Source of the DNA: Oleispirillum naphthae
Lineage (GTDB): Bacteria > Pseudomonadota > Alphaproteobacteria > Rhodospirillales > Rhodospirillaceae
Direction of reading: 5' to 3'
NCBI GenBank assembly: GCA_027864655.1
Contig: JAQAZG010000008.1
Location: 62,001 to 126,000 of the forward strand
DNA: 64,000 nucleotides
Positions 30,588 through 39,473 of this stretch are shown here, in pieces. A program made the position numbers and the translations under genes. The notes beneath the pieces were generated by a model. That model was not told where the DNA came from and made no database searches. It saw only the letters and a list, made by a program, of their open reading frames with translations. Each line of letters opens with the position of its first letter. Positions within the stretch are counted from its first letter, which is position 1.

Positions 30588-30769
30588 CAAAAACTTTGCG
30601 GAGGGTCGCGGACCCTCCGCGCCTCCCCTGACTTTTGGTTTTCGCGCGTAGCGCCATAGGCCTGCGGCGGTTGCAACGGAAAAGTTGCCTGCCGCTTCGC
30701 GGCGGAAAACCGGGAATGGGGGTCCGGGGCCTCAGGCCCCGGCGGGTGCGGGCGGAGCCCGCGAGGTTT
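30588..30769. repeat. Modular hairpin repeat, copy E (between nifD and nifK)
   Basis: The left arm has a 10-bp perfect stem, GCGGAGGGTC/GACCCTCCGC, with a three-base loop (30598-30620). Next come CTGACTTTTGGTTTT, GCGCGTAGCGCC, a GTTGCAACGG segment and GCCGCTTCGCGGCGG. The right arm has GGGGCCTCAGGCCCC and GGGCGGAGCCC. No sigma-54 element follows before nifK, so nifK depends on read-through or an unseen promoter. Confidence 0.85.
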
Positions 30770-30849
30770 CGAGCAAGCGGCGGAGCCCGCGCGTTTTGGA
30801 GTTTGACCCCCGTCGTCCACGGATGAGTGGCGCGGGAAGGAGAAGAGCC

Positions 30850-32421
30850 ATGAGCCAGACTGTCGAGAACATCAAGGCCGGCTACCCGTTGTTCCTGGAC
30901 CAGGACTACCAGGAGATGTTCGCGGGCAAGCGCGCCGGTTTCGAGGAAGCCCCCTCGCCGGAGAAGGTCCGCGAGATCTTCGAATGGACCACCACGGCCG
31001 AGTACAAGGAGATCAACTTCTCCCGCGAGGCGGTGACGATCTCCCCGGCGAAGTGCTGCCAGCCCCTGGGCGCGGTGCTGTGCGCGCTGGGGTTCGAAAA
31101 GACCCTGCCCTACGTGCACGGTTCGCAGGGGTGCGTCGCCTATTTCCGCACCTACTTCAACCGTCATTTCAAGGAGCCGGTGGCCTGCGTTTCGGACTCG
31201 ATGACCGAGGACGCGGCGGTGTTCGGCGGCCACAACAACATGTACCAGGGCCTGGAAAACGCCTTCGCCCTCTATAAGCCCGAGGTCATCGCGGTCTCCA
31301 CCACCTGCATGGCCGAGGTCATCGGCGACGACCTCAACGCGTTCATCAACAACGCGAAGAAGGAAGGCCACGTGCCGCAGGACCTGCCGGTGCCGTTCGC
31401 CCACACGCCCAGCTTCGTCGGCAGCCACGTCACCGGCTGGGACAACATGATGGAAGGCATCCTGCGCACCTTCACCGCGCAGGCGATGGAAGGCAAGGAG
31501 CCGGGCGCGAACGGCAAGATCAACCTGGTGCCGGGTTTCGAAACCTACCTCGGCAACTATCGTGTGCTGAAGCGCATGATGGACGAGATGGACGCGCCCT
31601 ACACCCTGCTTTGCGACCCCACCGAGGTGCTGGACACCCCGGCGGACGGCGAATACCGCATGTACGCGGGCGGCACCACCCAGTACGAGGCCAAGGACGC
31701 GCCCAACGCCATCGACACCCTGCTGCTGCAACCGTGGCAGCTCACCAAGACCCGCAAGATGGTCAAGGACCTGTGGAACCAGCCCGCCACCCCGGTGGTC
31801 TACCCGATGGGCCTCGCAGGCACCGATGCCTTCCTGATGGCGGTCTCGGAACTGACCGGCAAGCCGATCCCCGAGAGCCTGGTGAAGGAGCGCGGCCGCC
31901 TGGTGGACATGATGACCGACAGCCACTCCTGGCTGCACGGCAGGAAGGTTGCGCTGTGGGGCGATGCGGATTTCGTCCTCGGCATGGTGCGCTTCCTCCT
32001 GGAGCTGGGGGCGGAGCCGACGCACATCCTCTGCGCCCACGCCAACAAGAAGTGGGAAAAGGAAGTCCAGAAGGTGCTGGACGCCTCCCCCTTCGGCGCC
32101 AACGGCAAGATCTACGTCGGCAAGGACCTCTGGCACATGCGCTCGCTGGTGTTCACCGACCGGCCGGACTTCATGATCGGCAACTCCTACGGCAAGTTCA
32201 TCCAGCGCGACACCCGCGCGCTCGATCCGGACTTCGAGGTGCCGCTGATCCGCATCGGCTTCCCGATCTTCGACCGCCACCACCTGCACCGCGCCACCAC
32301 CATCGGCTACGAGGGCGCGATGCAGATGCTCACCACCATCGTCAACGCGGTGCTGGAGCAGCTGGACAAGGAAACGGGGTTGCTGGGCAAGACCGATTAC
32401 AACTACGATCTGGTTCGCTAA
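30850..32421 (+). CDS. nifK: Nitrogenase molybdenum-iron protein beta chain
   Basis: 523 residues of the long-form NifK. P-cluster ligands lie in SPAKCCQPLGAV, GSQGCVAYFRTY and STTCMAEVIGDD, with the neighbouring Ser of VSDSM. It pairs with NifD as the alpha2-beta2 dinitrogenase. GGAAGGAG precedes the ATG. The gap from nifD is 272 bases and filled by repeat copy E plus about 80 bases with no clear promoter. The downstream genes nifT, fdxN, nafY and a small ORF probably share its transcript. Confidence 0.98.
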   Translation: MSQTVENIKAGYPLFLDQDYQEMFAGKRAGFEEAPSPEKVREIFEWTTTAEYKEINFSREAVTISPAKCCQPLGAVLCALGFEKTLPYVHGSQGCVAYFRTYFNRHFKEPVACVSDSMTEDAAVFGGHNNMYQGLENAFALYKPEVIAVSTTCMAEVIGDDLNAFINNAKKEGHVPQDLPVPFAHTPSFVGSHVTGWDNMMEGILRTFTAQAMEGKEPGANGKINLVPGFETYLGNYRVLKRMMDEMDAPYTLLCDPTEVLDTPADGEYRMYAGGTTQYEAKDAPNAIDTLLLQPWQLTKTRKMVKDLWNQPATPVVYPMGLAGTDAFLMAVSELTGKPIPESLVKERGRLVDMMTDSHSWLHGRKVALWGDADFVLGMVRFLLELGAEPTHILCAHANKKWEKEVQKVLDASPFGANGKIYVGKDLWHMRSLVFTDRPDFMIGNSYGKFIQRDTRALDPDFEVPLIRIGFPIFDRHHLHRATTIGYEGAMQMLTTIVNAVLEQLDKETGLLGKTDYNYDLVR

Positions 32422-32531
32422 GGTTTCCGAAGGGCGGCCGCGGCGCTCCGGAGCTTCCGGAACGGCGCAGCCGCCCCCCGGTTTTTCCGGGCGGAAGCTC
32501 CGTTCAACTTCGGAAACCTGAGGAGGCAGCC

Positions 32532-32747
32532 ATGCCCAGCGTCATGGTGCGGCGGAACGACGAAGGCAAACTGTTGTTCTATGTCGCAAAAAAGGACCTG
32601 GAGGAGGTCATCGCGTCGGTGGAGCACGATACCGCCGACGCATGGGGCGGCGAGGTCACCCTCGGCGATGGGGAGACGTTCTACATCGACCCGATCAGTC
32701 CGCCCCCGGCCTTCCCCACCACTCTGCGTTTCAAGCGAATCGATTGA
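32532..32747 (+). CDS. nifT: NifT/FixU small protein
   Basis: 71 residues matching NifT: MPSVMVRRN, YVAKKDLEE, GGEVTLGDGETFYIDP and the closing LRFKRID. It is almost always found after nifK, its role is unknown and its loss is mild in studied hosts. TGAGGAGGC precedes the ATG. A GC-rich stretch before it (about 32432-32510) could form paired RNA. Confidence 0.93.
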   Translation: MPSVMVRRNDEGKLLFYVAKKDLEEVIASVEHDTADAWGGEVTLGDGETFYIDPISPPPAFPTTLRFKRID

Positions 32748-32802
32748 ACCCGGACGGGCCGCAGTGCCGCGCGGCCGATCCGTAGAGAAGGAGAACCAAG
32801 CC

Positions 32803-33000
32803 GTGGCCATGATCATCGACAAGGACAGCTGCACCGCCTGCGGCGAATGCCAGACCGTCTGCCCGACCGGGGCGATCTCCCCGGCCAAGGGCGTCTACAA
32901 GATCGACCCCGAGGTCTGCACCGAATGCGCGGGCGAGGCCGACGAGCCGCAGTGCATGAATACCTGCCCCGACGGCTGCATCGACTACCTCACCGCCTGA
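32803..33000 (+). CDS. fdxN: 2[4Fe-4S] ferredoxin FdxN-type
   Basis: 65 residues with two [4Fe-4S] motifs: Cys10/13/16/20, and Cys39/42/51/55 with the eight-residue insert typical of nif ferredoxins; Cys59 is extra. It is a likely low-potential electron donor to NifH, reduced by RnfB. GTG 32803 is chosen because AAGGAG lies about nine bases away; ATG 32809 is 15 bases from it. It sits inside the nifKT-nafY run. Confidence 0.9.
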   Translation: MAMIIDKDSCTACGECQTVCPTGAISPAKGVYKIDPEVCTECAGEADEPQCMNTCPDGCIDYLTA

Positions 33001-33065
33001 ACCTCATCGGCGGAGGACCGGCAAATCCCGGTCCTCCCCATCCACCCACGTTGCGGGAGGTTGCC

Positions 33066-33776
33066 ATGCCTGAAGCCGTCCACCCGATCACCGAGGCGAT
33101 CGCCCTGCGCATCGGCCTGGCCGCCCGCGCCCTGCCGGATGTGGAGCCGCAGCGCCTGATCCAGGCGATCCTCGACGCGCTCAAGGGCGAAACCCCCAAC
33201 CCGATCAACCTCCAGGCCCTCACCGTGCGCCGCCTCAAGGAATCCCTCTCCGGCGAACTGGCGGAACAGCCGAACGCGCAACTGAAGGAGGCGGTGGCCT
33301 ACCTGCGCGGCGAAATCGCGGTGACCGAAATGGCCGGCGACCTGCCCACGCCCGCGCCGTACGAAGACGGCGACATGCCCGCCTCGATCCGCGTCGCGCT
33401 CGCCTCCAACGCCGGGCAATCGCTCGACGGCCACTTCGGCACCTGCGTGCGCTTCCTGATCTATCAGGTCTCCCCCACCGAGACCCGCCTGGTGGAGGTG
33501 CGCCGCGCCGAGAACGGCCGCACCGAGGACATGGACAAGAACGACCTGCGGGCCGAACAGCTGCGCGATTGCGATCTGCTCTACGTCGTCTCCATCGGCG
33601 GCCCCGCCGCCGCCAAGGTGGTGCGCCGCGATATCCACCCGGTGAAGAAGCCCGCGGGCGGCGAGGCCCGCATCATCCTCGCGGAACTCCAGGGCGCGCT
33701 CGCCGCGCCGCCGCCGTGGCTCGCCAAGGCGATGGGCCGCACCTATGCCCACGCCTGGGAACCCGTGGATGATTGA
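33066..33776 (+). CDS. nafY: Nitrogenase accessory factor NafY/NifY
   Basis: 236 residues. The N-terminal helical domain (about 1-95, with the INLQALTVRRLKESL region) resembles the apo-NifDK-binding part of NafY. The C-terminal NifX-like core (about 110-225: IRVALASNAGQSLDGHFG and CDLLYVVSIGGPAAAKVVR) can hold FeMo-co. NafY stabilises apo-dinitrogenase and delivers the cofactor. Position after nifKT matches Azotobacter. CGGGAGG precedes the ATG, and its stop overlaps the next small gene. Confidence 0.9.
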   Translation: MPEAVHPITEAIALRIGLAARALPDVEPQRLIQAILDALKGETPNPINLQALTVRRLKESLSGELAEQPNAQLKEAVAYLRGEIAVTEMAGDLPTPAPYEDGDMPASIRVALASNAGQSLDGHFGTCVRFLIYQVSPTETRLVEVRRAENGRTEDMDKNDLRAEQLRDCDLLYVVSIGGPAAAKVVRRDIHPVKKPAGGEARIILAELQGALAAPPPWLAKAMGRTYAHAWEPVDD

Positions 33777-34047
33777 CCGCGAAACCCTCGCCCAGGCCCT
33801 GGAAACCGTCGCCCGAAGCGCAAGCCGCGACGCCGACGCCATCGCCAAAACCCTGCGCGCCGCGCTGCCGGACCTCATCGTCTCCACCTGCGACGACGAC
33901 GACGTCTGCGGCATCCCCCCGCTCGCCCGAACCCCGGGCGTCAACCTCTACCTCCTCTCCTCCTCCGGCGCCTGCCTCGGCCTCACCCGCGACCCGGAAA
34001 TGGCGCTGGGCCTGGTGCTGGCGCAGGTGACGGACCCGGAAGAGTAG
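33769..34047 (+). CDS. Small nif-operon protein of unknown function
   Basis: 92 residues starting at ATG 33769 inside the nafY stop region (eight-base overlap), so it is probably translationally coupled. It is acidic, with CDDDDVCGIPPL and the end LGLTRDPEMALGLVLAQV, and has no signal or membrane segment. I do not recognise a named family; comparable small ORFs follow nafY in other nif clusters. Codon use matches its neighbours. Confidence 0.7.
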   Translation: MIDRETLAQALETVARSASRDADAIAKTLRAALPDLIVSTCDDDDVCGIPPLARTPGVNLYLLSSSGACLGLTRDPEMALGLVLAQVTDPEE

Positions 34048-34178
34048 AAGGCCAAAAACACGCGGGCGGTAAAATTCCGCAGATGCGGAGTATTACCCTT
34101 CGGGCCGCCTCCGGCGTCTCTCGAAACGCTTTGCGTTTCTCGCCCGCCCACACCCGCGAGGGGAGTTGGGGAAAGCCG

Positions 34179-34239
34179 AGTGATGGGATCGAAGGGGCCG
34201 AGCCCCTTCGCGGGGTCCAGGGGCGGCGCCCCTGGCTCT
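34179..34239. repeat. Modular hairpin repeat, copy F (diverged half)
   Basis: Right-arm-like only: TGATGGGATC, AAGGGGCCGAGCCCCTT and the CAGGGGCGGCGCCCCTG hairpin. The upstream part (34105-34178) has GAAACGCTTTGCGTTTC, possibly a worn core. The usual CCTGGTTTTT end is missing. The whole 306-base gap 34048-34353 otherwise shows no promoter I would support. Confidence 0.6.
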
Positions 34240-34353
34240 ATGAGTCCTGGAATTTTTCCACATCCAATGTGTGGGCGGGTGTACCCTTGCGGCGGGGCGT
34301 TTTCGGCTGCGCGGGGGCTTGCGCGGCCGGGTTTCAGCAAGAGGAATCGGACT

Positions 34354-34854
34354 GTGAGCACCATCAAGAATTTGCAGGAGGCGTTTGCCGGCGAGAGCCA
34401 GGCGAACCGCCGGTATCTGGCCTATGCCGAGCAGGCGGATGCGGAGGGGTTGCCGGGCGTGGCGCGGCTGTTGCGCGGCGTGGCGGCGGCGGAGACGATT
34501 CATGCGCTGACCCATCTCAAGGCGATGAACGGGGTGAAGGACACCGCGGCCAACCTTGCCGAGGCGTTGTCCGGCGAGGAGCACGAGTTCGCCGAGATGT
34601 ATCCGCCGATGGTGGCGGAGGCCGAGGCCGAGGGGCAGAAGCGGGCCGCCCGTTCGATGGGCAACGCCATGCAGGTGGAGAAGATTCACTTCGGCCTGTT
34701 CGGCAAGGCCGCGGAGGCGGTGAAGGCGGGGCATGACCTGGAGGCCCCGGAGGTGCGCATCTGCCCGGTGTGCGGCCACACGGTGATCGGCGATGCGCCG
34801 GACGCCTGCCCGGTGTGCGGCTGCGGCGGCGCGCGTTACGAACTGGTGGCATAG
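34354..34854 (+). CDS. Rubrerythrin
   Basis: 166 residues. The N-terminal ferritin-like four-helix domain has the di-iron ligands in EAFAGESQANRRYLAYAEQA, AAAETIHALTH and EEHEFAEMYP. The C-terminal rubredoxin-like zinc ribbon has CPVCGH and CPVCGCGG. It reduces peroxide in low-oxygen cells and could guard nitrogenase. GTG 34354 is used: GAGGAA lies seven bases upstream and the ATG frames further left read repeat sequence. It is alone between repeat F and a convergent signalling gene. Confidence 0.92.
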   Translation: MSTIKNLQEAFAGESQANRRYLAYAEQADAEGLPGVARLLRGVAAAETIHALTHLKAMNGVKDTAANLAEALSGEEHEFAEMYPPMVAEAEAEGQKRAARSMGNAMQVEKIHFGLFGKAAEAVKAGHDLEAPEVRICPVCGHTVIGDAPDACPVCGCGGARYELVA

Positions 34855-34893
34855 GCGGAAAGCGCCGCGCCCGGGGCCGGTGCGGGCGCGGCG

Positions 34894-37488
34894 TCAGCGC
34901 CGCGAGAGCAGTGCGGAGAAATCCGCGCCCGGCATCGGGTGGCCGAACAGGTATCCCTGCGCGAGATCGCATTGCTCCAGGCGCAGCAGGGCGGCGGCCT
35001 CTTCGGTTTCGACGCCCTCGGCCACCACGGTCAGCTTCAGGCTGTGCGCCATCTGCACGATGGCGCGGACGATCGCCACGTCCTCGTCGTTTCGGCAGAT
35101 GTCGCTGACGAAGGAGCGGTCGATCTTCAGACGATCGACGCGGAAGCGTTTCAGGTAGGCGAGGCTGGAATAGCCGGTGCCGAAGTCGTCGATCGACAGC
35201 CGCACCCCCAGGCTGCCCAGGCGGCGGGTCAGGCCCATCACCGCATCGACGTTGTGCATGAGCAGGGATTCGGTGATTTCCAGTTCCAGGCGTTCGGGCG
35301 CGAGGCCGCTCTCGGACAGGGCGGCGACGACGCGCGCCTCCAGGTCGTCGCGCCGGAACTGCACCGCCGACAGGTTGACCGCGACGCCGGGCGCGTTCCG
35401 GCCGCCCGGCCAGGCGGCGGCCTGGCGGCAGGCCTCGCGCAGCACCCAATCGCCGATCGGCACGATCAGGCCGCTTTCCTCCGCGATGGGAATGAACTCC
35501 GCCGGGGAGACCAGGCCGCGTTCCGGATGCTGCCAGCGGATCAGCGCCTCCGCCCCCACCAGGCGTCCGTCCTCCAGGGCGACCAGCGGCTGAAAGAACA
35601 GGCGGAACTCGCCGCGCTCCAGGGCGCGTTGCAGGCCGCCGCGCAGGTCCAGGTGCGCCATCGCCTCGACGTTCATCTGCTCGGTGAAGAAGCGGTAGGT
35701 GCTGCGTCCGCTCTGCTTGGCGTGATACATCGCGGTATCCGCCTTTTTCAGCAGGGTGTCGAAGTCGCCGCCGTCGTCGGGGTAGAGGACGACGCCGATC
35801 GACGCGGTGGAGGAGATCGCGGTGCCGTGCAGCGTCACCGGCAGGGCGATCGCCTCCTGGATATGCGCCATCGCCTCGGTCACCGATTCGGTGTCGCGCA
35901 CGTGGTTCAACACCACGACGAACTCGTCGCCGCCGAGGCGGCAGACGGTGTCGCTTTCGCGCAGGGCGGCGCGCAGGCGGGCCGCCGCCAGGCGCAACAG
36001 TTCGTCGCCCGCCGGATGCCCCAGGGAATCGTTGATCGTCTTGAACTGGTCGAGGTCGAGGAACAGCATCGCCATGCGCCGCCCCAGCCGGTCGGAAAGC
36101 GCGATCGCCTGCTCCACCCGGTCCTGCAGCAAACGCCGGTTGGGCAGGCCGGTGAGCGCGTCGTGGTGCGCCAGGAACTCCATGCGCGCCTGCGCCGCCT
36201 TGCGCTCCGAGATGTCGCGCGCCACCACCAGCATCCGCTCCCTCTCGCCGTCCAGGCGGGCGAGGCGCATCGACACCTCGGTCCAGAAGAACTCGCCGTC
36301 CAGTGTCCTGGCATGCCACTCGAAGATCTGCGGCGCGCCGGACGCCGCGAGGCGGAACCGTTCCTGCGCCGCCTCGCGGCAATAGGGGTGCCGTCCCTCG
36401 CTGAGGTCCTCGACGGCGAACGCCGCCTCCGGCGCGTCGCCGAGGCGGAACATCTCGCGGGCGCGGCGGTTGACCGCCAGGATGTCCATGCTCTCGATAT
36501 CGTGGACGAAGATCGCGTCGTTGACGTTGTCGAAGATGGCGCGGAAGCGTTCCTCCCCCACCGCCAGGTTGGCGAGGGCGCGGGAGAGGCTGGCGGTCTT
36601 CGCCGCGACCCGGCGGCGCAACGCCCAGTTCCACGCCAGCAACAGGGCGGCGGCGGCGGCGGCGAACGGCAGATACCGCGCCATCTCGCGCAGGGCCTGG
36701 GTGCGGCCGTTCAGGGCGATGCCCAGCCAGCGCTCCTCGACGGCGCGCCGTTCCTCTGGGCCGATGCGGGAAAAGCCGTCGCGCACCTGCTGCAGAAAGG
36801 CCTCGTCGCCGCGGTTGACCGCCCAATGGAACCGGCCGGAATAAAGCGGCGCGGTGTGGCGGATCAGGCCTTCCACGCCCTTCTTGTAGGCGAGGTAGAG
36901 CGCCGGGGGATTGTCGATGCAGGCGACCAGGCTCTCGTGCGCCACCAGGGCGTCGATCATCGCCCCGTAGTTCGGGTAGGCGCGCACCGCGGTGATGTCG
37001 TGCTCGGCCAGCCAATCGATGCAGGCGTCCCCCGCCTTGACCCCGACGGTGAAACCGCGCAGCGACGCGATATCGGCAATTCCCGAAAGGTCGCGGTGGA
37101 AGAAGATCGATACGTCCAGGGTGGCATAGGGTTCGGAGAAGGCGAGGCTTCTTTCCCGCTCCGGGGTCTGGAAGATGGTGTCGATGACGTCGGCGCGGCC
37201 GGTCGCCATGCGCCGTTGCGCCTCGCTCCAGTCGAAGGCCTGAAGATCGACGGCGACGCCGGTGCGCGCCGACCACAGCCCCCACAGATCGACCAGGATG
37301 CCGCGCAGTTCCCCGGATTCGTCGCGGAAGACATAGGGCGGGTAGTTGCCGTCCAGCACCACGGTGACCGGGGCGGCGGCGGTCGAGGCCGCGGCGCCGC
37401 GGCCGCGCGCCGCGGCAGGCGCCGCGGCGGACGCCATGGCGAGCAGCAACACGCATGCGAACCCGATGCCGCGCAGCCGGTTGTTCAA
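34894..37488 (-). CDS. Periplasmic-binding/PAS/GGDEF/EAL cyclic-di-GMP receptor
   Basis: 864 residues. A signal peptide leads to a type 3 solute-binding domain (about 40-270: VTVVLDGNYPPYVF, IDTIFQTPERERSLAFSEPY), then one transmembrane helix (about 275-295). A PAS domain (about 320-440), GGDEF (about 450-600, intact RLGGDEF) and EAL (about 615-860, EALIRWQHPERG, DDFGTGYSS) follow. It would sense an amino-acid-like ligand outside and make or break cyclic di-GMP inside. TTG 37488 is chosen because GGGGGAG lies six bases upstream; the TTG at 37506 lacks one. It is convergent with rubrerythrin. Confidence 0.9.
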   Translation of the reverse strand: MNNRLRGIGFACVLLLAMASAAAPAAARGRGAAASTAAAPVTVVLDGNYPPYVFRDESGELRGILVDLWGLWSARTGVAVDLQAFDWSEAQRRMATGRADVIDTIFQTPERERSLAFSEPYATLDVSIFFHRDLSGIADIASLRGFTVGVKAGDACIDWLAEHDITAVRAYPNYGAMIDALVAHESLVACIDNPPALYLAYKKGVEGLIRHTAPLYSGRFHWAVNRGDEAFLQQVRDGFSRIGPEERRAVEERWLGIALNGRTQALREMARYLPFAAAAAALLLAWNWALRRRVAAKTASLSRALANLAVGEERFRAIFDNVNDAIFVHDIESMDILAVNRRAREMFRLGDAPEAAFAVEDLSEGRHPYCREAAQERFRLAASGAPQIFEWHARTLDGEFFWTEVSMRLARLDGERERMLVVARDISERKAAQARMEFLAHHDALTGLPNRRLLQDRVEQAIALSDRLGRRMAMLFLDLDQFKTINDSLGHPAGDELLRLAAARLRAALRESDTVCRLGGDEFVVVLNHVRDTESVTEAMAHIQEAIALPVTLHGTAISSTASIGVVLYPDDGGDFDTLLKKADTAMYHAKQSGRSTYRFFTEQMNVEAMAHLDLRGGLQRALERGEFRLFFQPLVALEDGRLVGAEALIRWQHPERGLVSPAEFIPIAEESGLIVPIGDWVLREACRQAAAWPGGRNAPGVAVNLSAVQFRRDDLEARVVAALSESGLAPERLELEITESLLMHNVDAVMGLTRRLGSLGVRLSIDDFGTGYSSLAYLKRFRVDRLKIDRSFVSDICRNDEDVAIVRAIVQMAHSLKLTVVAEGVETEEAAALLRLEQCDLAQGYLFGHPMPGADFSALLSRR

Positions 37489-37619
37489 GTCGTCTCCCCC
37501 TCGCAAGGCCGACGATGCTAGTGTGCGTCACCGGACCTGAAAAGTGAAACCATGCGGTAAAAAGCGGATATCCCGGGAAAGCCCGGCACGTGCGTGCGCC
37601 CACGGGTCTTCGGCGCACG

Positions 37620-37657
37620 AGAAAACGCCGCGCCGGGAGCGATCCTGGCGCGGCGTT
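37620..37657 (-). terminator. Intrinsic terminator of the cold-shock gene
   Basis: An 11-bp perfect stem, AACGCCGCGCC with GGCGCGGCGTT, around a 12-base loop; on the minus strand it runs into TTTTC. It lies 27 bases after the cold-shock stop codon. Confidence 0.75.
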
Positions 37658-37683
37658 CGCATTTCGGCGGTGTGCCGGAAGGC

Positions 37684-37893
37684 TTACTCGACCACGAGGT
37701 TGGCGGCGGAGGTCTTGCCCTTGCGGGGGTCGCGCTGCAACTCGAAGCTCAGCGTCTGGCCTTCGTTGAGGGTGGACAGACCGGCGCGCTCCACGGCGCT
37801 GATGTGCACGAACACATCGGCAGAGCCGTCTTCCGGCTGGATGAAACCATAGCCCTTTTGGGCGTTAAACCACTTTACGGTTCCCTTCGGCAT
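37684..37893 (-). CDS. CspA-family cold-shock protein
   Basis: 69 residues, a single cold-shock OB-fold: [20 protein letters not shown] (RNP1) and [13 protein letters not shown] (RNP2). It binds single-stranded RNA and prevents secondary structure. It has its own terminator and lies 70 bases after a DEAD-box helicase gene on the same strand, a functionally matching neighbour. The ribosome site is weak, as is common for csp genes. Confidence 0.95.
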   Translation of the reverse strand: MPKGTVKWFNAQKGYGFIQPEDGSADVFVHISAVERAGLSTLNEGQTLSFELQRDPRKGKTSAANLVVE

Positions 37894-37963
37894 TCTTAAT
37901 CCATTTCAGTAAGAGGGTTGTCGTTCCACCCCCGTCCGGCCTGTCCGGGCGGGGGAATTTTGT

Positions 37964-39223
37964 TCAGGCGGCTCGGGAGATCGGCCGCGAGCCGCGGCGG
38001 CGGCGGGAGCCGCTCTTGCTTTTCCCGGCCGGGGCGGCGGTTTTCTGCCGTTCGTTCGGCTGGGGCGCCCGGCGGTTAGGCTCGTCGGGCCAGTCGATCA
38101 GGGTGCGCTTGATCAGCTTCTCGATATCGCGCAGGAGCGGGCGCTCGGCGTCGTCGCACAGCGAGACGGCGGTGCCGGAGGCTCCGGCGCGCGCGGTGCG
38201 GCCGATGCGGTGGACGTAGGATTCGGGCACGTTGGGCAGCTCGAAATTGATGACGTGGGAGACGCCTTCGATGTCGAGGCCGCGCGCGGCGATGTCGGTG
38301 GCCACCAGGATGGCGATGGCGCCGTTCTTGAAGTCGCGCAGCGTGCGCTCGCGCTGGGACTGGCTCTTGTTGCCGTGGATCGCCCCTGCCGCAAGCCCCT
38401 CCTGGGCGAGGTGGCGCGCCACCCGGTCGGCGCCGTGCTTGGTGCGGGTGAAGACGATGGCCGAGGTCATCGTCTTGCCGCGGAGGATATCGACCAGGGC
38501 GGCGCGTTTGTCCGCCGCGGGCACGCGGATCGCGGATTGCGTCACCAGGTCCGCCGGGCGCGCCGCGGGGGTGACGCTCACCTCCTGCGGGTCGTGGAGG
38601 AACTCCTGCGCCAGGGTGCGGATCGGCGGCGGCATGGTGGCGGAGAAGAGCGCGGTGCGGCGCGCCTTCGGCACCTTGGCCATGATGCGGCGGATCGCGG
38701 GCAGGAAGCCCAGGTCGAGCATCTGGTCGGCTTCGTCCAGCACTGCCCAGATGACGCCGGAGAGGCGCACCGCGCCGGTGCCCATGTGGTCGAGCAGCCG
38801 CCCGGGGGTGGCGATCACGATGTCGGGGCCGCGGCGCAGCGCCGCGAGCTGCGGCTGCGCCGAGACGCCGCCGAAGATCACCGTGGAGCTGAGGTGGAGG
38901 AAGCGCCCATAGCTTTGCACGCAAGCGCCGATCTGCGCCGCGAGTTCGCGGGTGGGGGCGACGATGAGGGCGCGCGGCTCTCCCGGCGCGGCGCGGCGCG
39001 GCAGGGCGGAGAGCGCCTGCAGCATCGGCAGCACGAAGGCCGCGGTCTTGCCGGTGCCGGTCTGGGCGACGCCCACGACGTCGCGTCCGGTGAGCAGCGG
39101 CGGGATTGCGCCTGCCTGGATGGGGGTGGGGGTTGTGTAGCCTTCCGCGCCGATTGCGCGGAGGAGAGGCTCGGCCAGGCCGAGCTCGGAAAATCGTGTC
39201 AAGTCGTATCGTACCGTTGTCAT
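37964..39223 (-). CDS. DEAD-box ATP-dependent RNA helicase
   Basis: 419 residues of the RhlE-like group. Motifs in order: F..LGL then TPTPIQAGAIP (Q motif), AQTGTGKT (I), PTRELA (Ia), TPGRLLDH, LDEADQM (II), FSATM (III), IVFTRTKHGAD (IV), HGNKSQSQRE, LVATDIAARGLDI (V) and HRIGRTARAG (VI). A basic Lys/Arg/Ser tail suits RNA binding. Start MTTVRYDL is used; the longer reading adds 44 unlikely residues. It is probably involved in ribosome assembly or RNA decay in the cold with the adjacent csp gene. Confidence 0.93.
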   Translation of the reverse strand: MTTVRYDLTRFSELGLAEPLLRAIGAEGYTTPTPIQAGAIPPLLTGRDVVGVAQTGTGKTAAFVLPMLQALSALPRRAAPGEPRALIVAPTRELAAQIGACVQSYGRFLHLSSTVIFGGVSAQPQLAALRRGPDIVIATPGRLLDHMGTGAVRLSGVIWAVLDEADQMLDLGFLPAIRRIMAKVPKARRTALFSATMPPPIRTLAQEFLHDPQEVSVTPAARPADLVTQSAIRVPAADKRAALVDILRGKTMTSAIVFTRTKHGADRVARHLAQEGLAAGAIHGNKSQSQRERTLRDFKNGAIAILVATDIAARGLDIEGVSHVINFELPNVPESYVHRIGRTARAGASGTAVSLCDDAERPLLRDIEKLIKRTLIDWPDEPNRRAPQPNERQKTAAPAGKSKSGSRRRRGSRPISRAA

Positions 39224-39473
39224 CGCTGCTCTCCGGCTCGATTCGGGCCGGGCGCGGCGTAGTGAAATCAGGAGGAAGCTGGCGTAGATCCGCTGCCTTA
39301 TGGCATCCCTTTTGGGACCACTCGATGGCGGCAAACCGTATGCGGCGCGGCACATCCAGAGAAAACGCCGTCGGGGAATCCGCTATATGCGATCCGTCTA
39401 CGCGCGGCGTCTTGATGCGCTGAGATGCGCATAGTTCGGGACAAAGCACAAGAGATTTCGTAAAGCGGCGGTT

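Noticed and set aside
34180-34353. Upstream ATG extension of the rubrerythrin gene
   Set aside because: The extra residues are translated repeat sequence, and a good ribosome site precedes the GTG at 34354.
34939-37521. Plus-strand open frame of 860 codons
   Set aside because: Antisense to the GGDEF-EAL receptor whose motifs are complete on the minus strand.
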